From NCBI GenBank assembly GCA_965247255.1, contig CBDFGS010000008.1:186001-250000 (forward strand): 64,000 bases of DNA, given 5' to 3'. The position numbers and the translations under genes are program-made. Shown piece by piece: positions 8,702 through 16,558 of the stretch. The notes under the pieces are model-generated. The model ran no database searches. It was not told the DNA's origin and saw only the letters and a program-made list of their open reading frames with translations. This DNA comes from CBDFGS01 sp965247255 (GTDB lineage Bacteria; Chloroflexota; Dehalococcoidia; Lucifugimonadales; CAUZJF01). Each line of letters opens with the position of its first letter. Position 1 is the first letter of the stretch.

Positions 8702-9520
8702 CTAGTTACCGCCCGGCACCGAAGCGACGGGCCTGGACAGGAAGAACCCGGAGCCTTCCGGCTCCTCGCCGACATCCAACGTAGCCCCCCTCAACCTCTC
8801 GGGCAGAGGCGACTCGACGAGCAAGACGGGCTCCTGCTCGTGCGACACGATCTGGTCTCCGTCCTGGGTGTTGTCCAGGGCGAGCTTCGGGGCCCCGTTT
8901 TCAGAGGCAGAGGTCAATCGTATCGCCTGGTTCCGATCATGCACCAGGCCGTCCAACAGCTCCTTCAACGCGGAGACCGCACGCCTGGTGACGGCAAGTC
9001 TCATATCAGATTGCTCGTTCGCTGCCTCCGCCTCTCTAGCTGCGGCGACGTCCTGGAGCACCTGGAGGTCCTTGAGCCGGTTCCTGAGCACCTGCGCGCG
9101 TCTGACCCGCGTGTCGATCTCGGAGCTCCAGCGTACCAACTCCTCCTCCACACGTTGGAGATCCCGCTGCTTGCCGGCCACTGCGTCCTCGGCGCGCTTG
9201 AGGTCCCTGGCGGCACTTCGCACATCCTGCTCAGTGCGCTTGACGGGAGCCTGAAGATTCTGGAAGGGCGTCCCCTTCTGGCGGGCGTCCCGCAAATCGC
9301 GTTTGGCCTCGTGCGCAGCTCTGTAAGCGCGCTTTTCGCGGTATTCGGCGTTGGTGAGCCGTTCTTTGGAGTCGGTGAGGCCCGACTGAGCCTGTAGGAA
9401 GCTGTGCCTGGCGAATCTCAGGCTCCCGATTCCATCCAATTCCGCGCGGTGGGCGGCGGTGTATTTAGGGCGAGTCTCCCTTAGCTCCGCTTGCAGCTCT
9501 TCTGTCGACTTCTCGACCAT
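8702..9520 (-). CDS. Predicted coiled-coil protein of unknown function
   Basis: 272 residues, highly charged and almost wholly helical from about residue 5 to 190, with many Glu/Lys/Arg/Ala heptad-like stretches (for example KRTEQDVRSAARDLKRAEDA). A short, less structured C-terminus ends in Pro/Gly-rich sequence. There is no signal peptide, membrane helix or enzymatic motif. GGAG lies about 10 bases upstream of the start. It converges on the exporter pair with only 15 bases between stop codons. I do not recognise a family; coiled coils of this kind give poor homology signals. No function is proposed. Confidence 0.6.
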   Translation of the reverse strand: MVEKSTEELQAELRETRPKYTAAHRAELDGIGSLRFARHSFLQAQSGLTDSKERLTNAEYREKRAYRAAHEAKRDLRDARQKGTPFQNLQAPVKRTEQDVRSAARDLKRAEDAVAGKQRDLQRVEEELVRWSSEIDTRVRRAQVLRNRLKDLQVLQDVAAAREAEAANEQSDMRLAVTRRAVSALKELLDGLVHDRNQAIRLTSASENGAPKLALDNTQDGDQIVSHEQEPVLLVESPLPERLRGATLDVGEEPEGSGFFLSRPVASVPGGN

Positions 9521-9889
9521 TCAGGGCGACTCCAGGGGTTGGCACATAGTGGGTGACCCCACATCTTCCACTTTATCAAAAATCCTCGACGGCCTCCACC
9601 GTTACGATTGTCCGGCCTGACCTACTCGAGACAGCGTTCGCTTTTGGCGCCCTAAGGGCGGCGTGCGGGAACGCCATACTCCTCAGTGAGCGTAGGGGCG
9701 AATTCGCAAATCGCTCCTACCGCCCCGGGAACTTGGCCCACCGCCTACGACCTTTGTGGCCAAAGGTTAAACCCGCTGGATATCCCAGACCGGCGCTCCC
9801 GAAGTCCATGAGACTGGCTATTTGTCCACTACTCCATGCCGATGAGTAGTGCATAATAATCCGGACACAGGCGTCGCTCCCGTCGGACT
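9521..9889. other. Divergent intergenic region without a convincing gene
   Basis: This 369-bp stretch separates the coiled-coil gene from the alarmone synthetase remnant. A 98-residue frame (9553-9849) has no Shine-Dalgarno site, no domain and an unbiased composition, so I do not call it. The only clear structure is the inverted repeat at 9827-9851. Confidence 0.5.
9827..9851. promoter_or_regulatory. Perfect 8-bp inverted repeat upstream of the RelA/SpoT-like gene
   Basis: CACTACTC, nine bases, then GAGTAGTG. It ends 38 bases before the ATG and is followed by an AT-rich ATAATAAT. It could be an operator or a short transcript hairpin, and the sequence does not decide between these. Confidence 0.3.
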
Positions 9890-10406
9890 ATGAGCCGCTT
9901 TGGGGCAAAGATGACAGACTCGATAAGGTCTCTCAAAGTCGATTATGAGTCGATGAGACCGGCGTATAAGGAATTGTGCCGACAGCTAGAGATCCGACTA
10001 GCGGGGCTGGCGCGCGATGAGGCAATCGCCCTCGCCTTCCCCGTCGCATCCAGAACGAAGACGTGGGACTCTATCTTGGACAAGGTCGATCGCGAAGCCC
10101 TGGCTCCGACGGCTCTATCCGAGATTTACGACCTCGCCGGCCTCAGGGTTGTGGTCGTATACCGTAGAGACATGGAAAGGGTCCGGCGGTTGATCCGCCG
10201 GAACTTCGAGGTCACCTGGGTGGAGGACACAGGGGGACGCTTGGCCGCAGATCAGTTCGGCTATGGGTCGGTCCATTTCCAAATTCGTCTGGCCCCTGAA
10301 GATCTGTCCGTCCCGTCCCTTGAACTGATCCGTGGGCTTGACGCTGAAGTCCAAGTTCGAACAGCGGCGCAACATATCTGGGCAGTCGGGTCACACGAAC
10401 TCCAGT

Positions 10407-10411
10407 ATAAG
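10407..10411. repeat. Target-site duplication, left copy (ATAAG)
   Basis: ATAAG directly precedes the left inverted repeat and recurs directly after the right one (12116-12120). A 5-bp duplication is within the range known for ISEcp1-type IS1380 elements. Confidence 0.88.
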
Positions 10412-10430
10412 CCCGAATCCACCGAAGGAC
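10412..10430. repeat. IS1380-family left terminal inverted repeat
   Basis: 19-bp terminal repeat, identical to the reverse complement of 12097-12115. It supplies the codons that add PESTEG to the truncated host protein. Confidence 0.93.
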
Positions 10431-10668
10431 ACCGATGGACGGCGTGAGGGCAGCGGAAGGGGGTGGGTGAGGGAGCTACAGGGGAGATGGCCTGGGGTCT
10501 TGGGGTAGATGGGAGGCCGGCGGGCGGTCTTCAGTGGCCGCACAGGGCCCCTAAGGCCCTATGCGGGAGTTGCGATGCGCGGGAAGGCGAGAGGATACGC
10601 AGCAGGGGACTCTCGCGACCGGGGTGGCGCGAGATTGCGGGGACGTTGGGTCAGTTGCAGGCTGGCCG

Positions 10669-11994
10669 TCAGGCCGGGAACGGAATGGCTTGCAGCCGGG
10701 CCAAGGCGCGAGTGAACTGGGTTTCCCAAGGCCAGCGCCGGGGGAGATGCAAAGTGAGGCGGCGCGCCGAGCGGGTGATCCGTCCCACCAGAGCGAAGAC
10801 CCGCCGCCTGAGGGTCTTGGTGATCACGGTCCGCTCGCCCAGACCAATCCGCGCCGTCCAGCGGGCCAGGTTATGCGCCATCACCTGGACCGCCAGCCAG
10901 GCGCCGTTGGCGGCGAAGCGCGCCGACGGCATGTGGTTCAGCCCGACGCCGTACTTGAGGTCGCGTATGGCGTTCTCGACCTCGGCGTGGCGGCGATGAT
11001 CGGCCTCCAGTTCCAGCGTCTCCCCATCGCGGTCGGTGATGAAGGCGTGATAGCTGTATCTGGCGAAGAGGGCGAGCTGGGAACCGGGCGTCGGCTTCAC
11101 CCGCCGGACAATGAGCCGCACCGGCGCGGCGTCCGGCTTGGTCTGGAACGGGGTGTAAGTCGTCTCGGCGACATCGGCGGCGCCGTCCATCCAGTAGGGA
11201 ATGGGAGTCCAGTCCTCCTCTGGTATCGCCTCGATCAGATCCCGCAGCCTGGCGCGCTGGCGGATGGTGATAGAGAAGCGGACATCCATTTCCCGGCAGG
11301 CGGCAACGACAGTGTGGGCGTAGAAGCCGCTGTCGGCCCGCACCGTGAGTTGTCCCCTGGCCCCGCCGTAGCGCACCCGCCCCACCGTCTCACGCAGGAA
11401 GTGGGCGGCGCCACGGGCGGTGTTGGCCCGGCCCTCGCGCAGCCGGGACATCAGCACCTCGCCGGTGCCGGCGGCAATGGCCAGCAGCGGGTGATAGCCG
11501 CGGGCGCCGGTATAGCCGTGGTGGCGCGCTCCCTCCTTGGCCAGTCCATAGGTCTCGCAGATGGTCGAGTCCAGGTCGATGGTCAGGGGCGAGTCGCCGG
11601 GTCCGGCCCCAGCGGCCCAGGCCCGGGCCAACAACTGGCGGCTCACGCGGTCGAGTTGACGGACATGCCCCCACCGGAAGCTGCGCAGGAAGGTCCCCAG
11701 GGTGGATGGCGCCTTGACCACGCAGCCTAGAACACCAACCGTCCCACCAGCGCGCAGCGCATCGGCGTCGTCGATGCAGTCGCCGCCTGCCAGCGCGGAA
11801 GCGACCAGCGTCAGCATCTTGTCCCCAGTGTTCGCCCGTCCCGGCGCTCCGCCGAGGTCAAGGTGATGGTCGACGAGTTCCCGCAGGCCCAGGTGCCGGG
11901 CTAGGGTGGCCGGCAGGAGCAGGCCGGCATTGGCCACCAGGCGATGGTCGTCAAAGAGGATGCGGATACGGTCGGGTTTGTTCTGTGGCAGCAT
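10669..11994 (-). CDS. IS1380-family transposase
   Basis: 441 residues, typical length for IS1380 DDE transposases. The catalytic triad is visible: Asp in LTIDLDSTICE (about 140), Asp in VRADSGFY (about 219) and Glu in AEVENAIRDLK (about 347). A basic C-terminus follows. The ATG at 11994 is preceded by AAGGAG at a 10-base spacing, and that site lies in an inverted repeat (see 12000-12065). The frame has no stops or frameshifts, so the enzyme is probably active. Long plus-strand frames over it (10561-11730) are shadows of GC-rich coding sequence. Confidence 0.95.
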   Translation of the reverse strand: MLPQNKPDRIRILFDDHRLVANAGLLLPATLARHLGLRELVDHHLDLGGAPGRANTGDKMLTLVASALAGGDCIDDADALRAGGTVGVLGCVVKAPSTLGTFLRSFRWGHVRQLDRVSRQLLARAWAAGAGPGDSPLTIDLDSTICETYGLAKEGARHHGYTGARGYHPLLAIAAGTGEVLMSRLREGRANTARGAAHFLRETVGRVRYGGARGQLTVRADSGFYAHTVVAACREMDVRFSITIRQRARLRDLIEAIPEEDWTPIPYWMDGAADVAETTYTPFQTKPDAAPVRLIVRRVKPTPGSQLALFARYSYHAFITDRDGETLELEADHRRHAEVENAIRDLKYGVGLNHMPSARFAANGAWLAVQVMAHNLARWTARIGLGERTVITKTLRRRVFALVGRITRSARRLTLHLPRRWPWETQFTRALARLQAIPFPA

Positions 11995-11999
11995 CTATT

Positions 12000-12065
12000 G
12001 GGTGCTCCTTGTTTCCGGGCGGGTTTCTGTTCCAAAACCATTATCCCAGATTCAGAGGAGCACCC
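12000..12065 (-). promoter_or_regulatory. Hairpin that would hide the transposase ribosome-binding site in read-through RNA
   Basis: GGGTGCTCCT (12000-12009) and AGGAGCACCC (12056-12065) are perfect 10-bp complements 46 bases apart. In minus-strand RNA the 3' arm contains the AGGAG site of the transposase. Between the arms sits TGGGATAAT, an extended -10 box (GATAAT at 12045-12040). A transcript from it would start near 12033, lack the 5' arm and leave the site free. RNA entering from outside would fold and block translation. This mechanism is established for IS10 and IS50; here it is inferred. Confidence 0.6.
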
Positions 12066-12096
12066 GCTGGCTTCTTCAAGGGCTGTCCCCAAGGAC

Positions 12097-12115
12097 GTCC
12101 TTCGGTGGATTCGGG
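12097..12115. repeat. IS1380-family right terminal inverted repeat
   Basis: 19-bp terminal repeat matching 10412-10430 inversely without mismatch, at the end from which the transposase promoter points inward. Confidence 0.93.
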
Positions 12116-12120
12116 ATAAG
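12116..12120. repeat. Target-site duplication, right copy (ATAAG)
   Basis: Second copy of ATAAG next to the right terminal repeat. In both copies AAG is the same lysine codon, so the host frame is kept across the excised element. Confidence 0.88.
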
Positions 12121-12651
12121 CGCGAAAGTCATGTCCCCCTACCGCTCAGACGGACCATCAATAGGGTAGCCGCTCTGCTCGAAACCGTCGATCTGGAATT
12201 CGACCGCGTACTGGCTGAGCGGGAAAAGTACGTGGAAGGGCTCCGAAACTCTGACTTCGATGGACCGCTGGATACGGAAAATCTCAGGGGCATTCTTGAA
12301 AAAGAGTTGCCAGATGGGGAATCCGAAGAGGTAGTTGGTGATTATGGCTCTCTGCTGGACGCGCTCTTGAACTTCGGAATCGCGGATTCAGGTTCTTTCA
12401 CCGGGATAATCCGCCGGCAGCGCGAGGCGGCGTTGCGGAGACGATCCGAGCTAACCCGAGAGTTTCTGGGCCGCGGAGCGGGAGAAGGCGGCTCTGCCGC
12501 GAATACTGACCGGCGTTCACGGCGACTGGACACGCGGCTACAATTGGCGAGGATAGCGCTCAGTTTGGAATTCGGAGACGATTTCCGCAAGTTCGTCCGT
12601 AGCTTTAGGCAAGCCGGGCCCGACCCCCAAGCCGAAAGCGAGGGAAACTAG
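12121..12651 (+). pseudogene. RelA/SpoT-type synthetase, C-terminal part downstream of the IS element
   Basis: Codons 175-350 of the interrupted gene. The first residues (RESHVPLPLRRTINRVAALL) follow directly on LQYK of the upstream part, as in small alarmone synthetases where a helical region with a conserved LRR.INR motif follows the synthetase core. The remainder is charged and helical (for example FRKFVRSFRQAG) and ends at a TAG. The frame is open backwards into the IS (from 11944), so a fused fragment could be made from an IS-internal start. There is no native start here and the fragment lacks catalytic residues. Confidence 0.82.
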
Positions 12652-12771
12652 GACCAAGAATCAGATTTACCCATCCCAGCTAACATATACTGTTCCCGGG
12701 AGAGACGGCCGGCTACCCTCAGGACCATTTCGAGAGTGCATTAGATAGTGTTTGAGCGGTAGTCGGCCGGC

Positions 12772-15270
12772 GTGGAACAGCGAGCTAGGCACCGAGGACG
12801 GTCAAAACTCACGAGCAAGATGAAGCGCGAAGCAGACCCTACAGACACGGTATGCGTGATCCTCGCAGGTGGACGAGGCAAGCGGATGTCGTCGCGTGAC
12901 ACGCACAAGACCTGCTTTCCCGTCGCCGGTATTCCGGCCATCGTGAGGGCGGTGGACACGCACAAGCAGGCCGGAATCAGGCGATTCGTGGTAGTGGTGG
13001 GGCAGATGGCGGACCAAGTGATGTCGACCGTATCCTCCAAGCACCCCGACGTGACGTTCGTGTACCAGCCTGATCCGCGAGGCACGGGCCACGCCGCCGC
13101 TGTCGCAGCCGAGGCGCTGGCGACGCAGGCCTACGAGGGTGACATCATAGTTGTGATGGGAGACCAGGTCACCAAGCCGGAGGTGGTCCGGGGCCTTCTG
13201 GACCGTTTCGCTCAGAGCAAAGCGGACTTGGTGGTGACCACCCTTCCCAAACGCACGCAATCGTCTGCGGGGAGAGTCGTCTTGAACGACGACGGCACGC
13301 CCGCCGGGATCGTCGAGGTGCCGGACATCCAGCGCGCTCAGCAGGACGGGACGTCGTTGCAGGTAGGCCCGGTCGAGCTCAGCGCGGATGAGTTGGAAGC
13401 ACGGAGCACCCGGGTCAACATCTCCATGTACGCGTTCCGGTTCCCTCGCCTGCTGGAAGCGGTGCGGCAGCTCGAACCCGACAACGCCCAGTCCGAGCTG
13501 TATCTGACAGACACCGTGGAGTATATCGCCGGCCGTGGCGAAGTCGAGCTGATGTCGCTCTCCGACCCCACCGACCTGATGGCCTTCAACTCCCCGGCGG
13601 AGTTGCTTGCAATTGAGGAGGTCGTGAAAGCGCGAGAGAGACAACCGAGGGTGCTGGTCTCGCCAGATACAACGCTGGGGACGCGCACCCAAAAGACGAT
13701 AGGAGAGTGGCTGCACATTCTAAAGACGCGGCCCGGGGAGCTTCGAGACGAGCTGCAGCAGATCTACGGGGCCGACGCCGGCCTAACCGAGGAGCGGCGC
13801 CGAGCGATGCTCACCCTCATGACGGACGCCGCCCGGACTCTCGGCACAGAACGGCCGGCAATCGTATGCCGCGCGCCAGGCCGGGTCAACTTGATGGGTA
13901 GACACGTAGACCACCGAGGCGGATACGTCAACGTGATGGCTATTAGCCGCGAGGTATTGCTGACGGCGGCCGTTCGCGAGGATGACAGGGTTACGGTGCG
14001 CAATCTCCAGGACGACATCTATCCTTCCCGGGAGTTCAGCATCTCAGAGCTGTTGAGCGCGGCAAGCTGGACAGACTGGATCGACTTCGTAGACTCCGGA
14101 ACGGTACGTAGCGTGCTGGACAATGCCCCCGGGGACTGGAGTCACTACGCCAGGGCGCCTCTGCTGCGGCTGCAGCACGAGGCCAGCGACTACCGACTCA
14201 AAGGCATGGACTGCGTGGTAAGCGGCAACATCCCGACCGGGGCCGGCCTGTCGTCCAGCTCAGCGCTGGTGGTCGCCTTTGCGGAGGCGGCCGTCGCTCT
14301 CAACGGGCTAAACATAGCGATCAGGGACTTCGTCGACCTTTGCGGCGAAGGCGAATGGTTCGTAGGGTCGCGTGGCGGAAGCGCCGATCACGCGGCTATA
14401 CGCACGAGCAAGGTGGGCACCGTCTCGCGAATCGGCTTCTTCCCTTTCCGCGTCGAGGGGGAGGTAGAGTTTCCTTCGGAGCTCGATGTGATAATCGCCC
14501 ATAGCGGGGCGACAGCGGTCAAGAACGCCGAAGCGCGCGACGTTTTCAACCAGCGCGTGGCGTGTTACGAGATAGGCGAGATGCTGTTCCGGCAGACCTG
14601 GGCCGCCACGGCGGGAATCGAGCACCTCAGGGATATCGTCCCGGAGCGCCTGCAGGTGGCGCCATCGGAGGTGTACCAAGCTATCGCCAGGCTCCCGGAC
14701 CGTCCATCGAGGAGGCGCATTGGCAGCCTGCTGGCGCTCGAGCACAGTGACGACCTGGGGAGGATCTTCGGAAGTCACGCAAACCTGGGCACATACGACC
14801 TGCGCGGGGTAGCCTTGTACGGAATCAGCGAGTGCGCTCGCAGCGAGCGCTTCGCCTCGCTGATGCGGGCCCGCGACCTAGAGGAGATTGGACTGTTGAT
14901 GAAGACCAGCCACGATGGTGACCGTCTCTGGCGGTTTGGCGCAAACGGAGGGGCCCGGCGCCACCTGGTCCGAACAGATGAGGCGTCGCTGCGACGGCTT
15001 GCGCGGCGCAACGCCGAGATCGAGTCGCAGCCCGGCCGCTATGCTTGCAGCACGAGAGCGATCGACCGTCTAGTGGACCTGGCCCTTGGGTCGGAAGGCG
15101 TCGTCGGAGCCCAGCTTGCCGGCGCGGGGCTCGGAGGCTGCATGATGGTACTGGTCCGGCGGGAGTCGCGGGACGCTCTCGTCGATTTGCTCAGCCGTCA
15201 CCCGGGCGTTCCGGAGGACGGTGTTTACGTCTGTCGGCCGGTAGCCGGGGCGGGACTGCTTTCAGTGTAG
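12772..15270 (+). CDS. Bifunctional nucleotidyltransferase / GHMP sugar kinase (galactokinase-like)
   Basis: 832 residues. Residues 25-290 are a GlmU/RmlA-like nucleotidyltransferase: LAGGRGKRM at 31, PDPRGTGHA and VVMGDQV. Residues 360-832 are a GHMP kinase of the galactokinase group: GRVNLMGRHVDHRGG at about 370, the ATP loop IPTGAGLSSSSA at about 487 and motif 3 AGAGLGGCMM at about 782. Order and logic match fucokinase/GDP-fucose pyrophosphorylase (FKP): phosphorylate a sugar at C1, then make the NDP-sugar. The usual GEH of galactokinase is GRH, so the sugar may not be galactose. The start is GTG at 12772 or ATG at 12820; neither has a strong ribosome site. It stands alone. Confidence 0.88.
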   Translation: MEQRARHRGRSKLTSKMKREADPTDTVCVILAGGRGKRMSSRDTHKTCFPVAGIPAIVRAVDTHKQAGIRRFVVVVGQMADQVMSTVSSKHPDVTFVYQPDPRGTGHAAAVAAEALATQAYEGDIIVVMGDQVTKPEVVRGLLDRFAQSKADLVVTTLPKRTQSSAGRVVLNDDGTPAGIVEVPDIQRAQQDGTSLQVGPVELSADELEARSTRVNISMYAFRFPRLLEAVRQLEPDNAQSELYLTDTVEYIAGRGEVELMSLSDPTDLMAFNSPAELLAIEEVVKARERQPRVLVSPDTTLGTRTQKTIGEWLHILKTRPGELRDELQQIYGADAGLTEERRRAMLTLMTDAARTLGTERPAIVCRAPGRVNLMGRHVDHRGGYVNVMAISREVLLTAAVREDDRVTVRNLQDDIYPSREFSISELLSAASWTDWIDFVDSGTVRSVLDNAPGDWSHYARAPLLRLQHEASDYRLKGMDCVVSGNIPTGAGLSSSSALVVAFAEAAVALNGLNIAIRDFVDLCGEGEWFVGSRGGSADHAAIRTSKVGTVSRIGFFPFRVEGEVEFPSELDVIIAHSGATAVKNAEARDVFNQRVACYEIGEMLFRQTWAATAGIEHLRDIVPERLQVAPSEVYQAIARLPDRPSRRRIGSLLALEHSDDLGRIFGSHANLGTYDLRGVALYGISECARSERFASLMRARDLEEIGLLMKTSHDGDRLWRFGANGGARRHLVRTDEASLRRLARRNAEIESQPGRYACSTRAIDRLVDLALGSEGVVGAQLAGAGLGGCMMVLVRRESRDALVDLLSRHPGVPEDGVYVCRPVAGAGLLSV

Positions 15271-15287
15271 GTGAGGGTAGCTCGCCG

Positions 15288-15345
15288 TAGCCTCACCCCT
15301 GCCCCATCTCCGCAATTGCGGAGATGGGGAAAGAAGCGCAGCCTC
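15288..15345. repeat. Palindromic repeat, family B (perfect 28-bp palindrome core)
   Basis: The core at 15302-15329 is a perfect palindrome centred on AATT (arms CCCCATCTCCGCAA). It is flanked by CCTCACCCC and GAAAGAAGCGCA, and a close relative lies at 43244-43327. It sits right after the kinase fusion gene and could also act as a transcription stop. The 15271-15587 interval holds only this and the next repeat. Confidence 0.8.
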
Positions 15346-15383
15346 ACAAAGGGACTTGCCGGACACCCAGAAGCGGCGATCTT

Positions 15384-15416
15384 AGATTCTTCCTCGCCAG
15401 GCTCGTCAGAATGACA
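15384..15416. repeat. Foldback repeat, family A (single arm)
   Basis: AGATTCTTCCTCGCCAGGCT followed by CGTCAGAATGACAG matches the right arm of the complete family A elements at 24901, 53254 and 53411. Only one arm is well kept here. Confidence 0.6.
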
Positions 15417-15587
15417 GTCGCGAGCTCGGCAAACGTCCAAGGAATGACGGTGCTAGGCTGGGCATTCCCAGAAATATCGTCTGCACAACAGAGAGACGAG
15501 ATGGCGACCCCAGGGACGATACGGCGTGCTATTTGGCGGGAAGAGTCCAGTGGGGAGGGCTTCCAGCCTCCCCTGCCCTTCGCCACT

Positions 15588-16550
15588 CTAAGGCGCGCCA
15601 TCCATCGCGCAGCGAAAACCCACGTGCCCCGTGGAGCTGTCCGGTGTTGCGGAGCTGCGGGCGGCTACCCTGTACCGGTTGCAGTACGAGGCGTGGCAGA
15701 GGTAAGAGCCGCCTTTCATGACCTTGGACTCGCCCTTCTTGGGCCCCGTGGGGTCGGTCCGCGATGAGCGAGAATGGCGTGCGGTGAACCAGTCCGCGCA
15801 CCACTCCCACACGTTCCCCGAGGTGTTGAAGAGCCCGTGGCCGTTGGGCTGGAACGCTCGGACGGGGGCGGTGCCGGCGTAGCCGTCGGCCCTTGTGTTG
15901 TGGCGCGGGAACCTGCCCTGCCAAATGTTACAGCGGTGCTCGCCCTTTGGAGTCAGCGTATCGCCCCAGGGATAGCGTTTCTGCTCGAGACCGCCACGGG
16001 CGGCGAACTCCCACTCGGCCTCGGTAGGTAGCCGCTTGCCCGCCCACCGAGCATACGCTGAGGCATCGTTCCAGGATGTGTGAATCACCGGGTGGTCCAA
16101 CCGGTCCTCTACCCCTGATTCGGGTCCCTCAGGGTGACGCCACGACGCGCCGTCTACCCTCCACCACCAGGGGGTTTCGGCTACTGCCTGTGTCACTGCC
16201 TGCGCTGGTTCCATGGACACGAACTGGTGGAATACGAAAGACCATCCGAATCGCTCGGCCTCGGTCGCATATCGCGTGGCGTCGGCAAATGCAGCGAACT
16301 CTCTGTTTGTGACCGCGGCGTCGTCGATGTGGAAGGGGCTCACTGTGACCTCGCGGACGGGGGCCTCGCCGTCCGCCGGAAACCTATCGCGGTCCTCGGT
16401 ACCCATCAGGAACTCACCGTCCAGCCTCACCATGCCGTCGGCCGCGGTTGGCGCGCGCGCACCTTCATCGAAGTGCTCAGGGGCGAGAGAATGCCCAGGG
16501 GCCGGCTCCCTGTCGGGGGTGCAGCACGGGAGTAGGTCGATTGCGGGCAT
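15588..16550 (-). CDS. Formylglycine-generating enzyme (FGE/SUMF1 family)
   Basis: 320 residues, starting at the ATG 8 bases past the upstream stop. The FGE-sulfatase fold runs from about residue 38 (DGMVRLDGEFLMG) to the end, with WEFAARGG, GNVWEWCADW and GFRCAMD. The key test is the active-site pair: GGSYLCHASYC gives Cys285 and Cys290 in the C-x4-C spacing of human SUMF1 (Cys336/Cys341). True FGE enzymes keep both, whereas EgtB-like and other homologues do not. It would convert the cysteine in a sulfatase C-x-P-x-R motif to formylglycine. No sulfatase gene is in the window, so the client lies elsewhere. A longer frame up to 17051 is a shadow of the ThDP gene. Confidence 0.9.
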   Translation of the reverse strand: MPAIDLLPCCTPDREPAPGHSLAPEHFDEGARAPTAADGMVRLDGEFLMGTEDRDRFPADGEAPVREVTVSPFHIDDAAVTNREFAAFADATRYATEAERFGWSFVFHQFVSMEPAQAVTQAVAETPWWWRVDGASWRHPEGPESGVEDRLDHPVIHTSWNDASAYARWAGKRLPTEAEWEFAARGGLEQKRYPWGDTLTPKGEHRCNIWQGRFPRHNTRADGYAGTAPVRAFQPNGHGLFNTSGNVWEWCADWFTARHSRSSRTDPTGPKKGESKVMKGGSYLCHASYCNRYRVAARSSATPDSSTGHVGFRCAMDGAP

Positions 16551-16558
16551 CTGAGCCG

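Larger units (their letters stand above)
9890..10447 (+). pseudogene. RelA/SpoT-type (p)ppGpp synthetase, N-terminal part, cut by IS element
   Basis: The native part is codons 1-174 (9890-10411). Eleven residues read from the IS end (PESTEGHRWTA) then lead to a stop. The alarmone synthetase domain is recognisable: SRTKTWDSILDK, the metal-Asp motif DLAGLRV, GYGSVHF and EVQVRTAAQHIW, ending SHELQYK. The HD hydrolase domain is absent, so this is a small synthetase-like protein. The insertion lies exactly after the synthetase core, so the truncated 185-residue product could still fold. The reading frame resumes at 12121. Codon 8 (ATG at 9911) is an alternative start. With the element removed the gene would encode 350 residues. 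Confidence 0.85.
10412..12115 (-). mobile_element. Complete IS1380-family insertion sequence, 1,704 bp
   Basis: The ends were fixed from the sequence: CCCGAATCCACCGAAGGAC at 10412-10430 is repeated in inverse, with no mismatch over 19 bp, at 12097-12115, and ATAAG flanks both sides. The family starts with CC, as here. One transposase gene occupies the minus strand. The 10431-10668 part is non-coding and GC-rich, with nothing further recognisable. Intact repeats, an intact transposase and a perfect duplication point to a recent insertion. Removing the element plus one ATAAG rejoins two halves of the host gene in frame. Confidence 0.95.

Noticed and set aside
9553..9849. 98-residue frame upstream of the alarmone synthetase
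   Set aside because: No ribosome site, no recognisable domain, and it overlaps the inverted repeat at 9827-9851.
10561..11730. 389-residue plus-strand frame inside the IS
   Set aside because: Antisense to the transposase, whose DDE residues are intact; composition is typical of a reverse-frame shadow.
10412..12115. Composite transposon or IS carrying cargo
   Set aside because: Only one transposase gene and a short non-coding end fit between the terminal repeats; no cargo gene is present.
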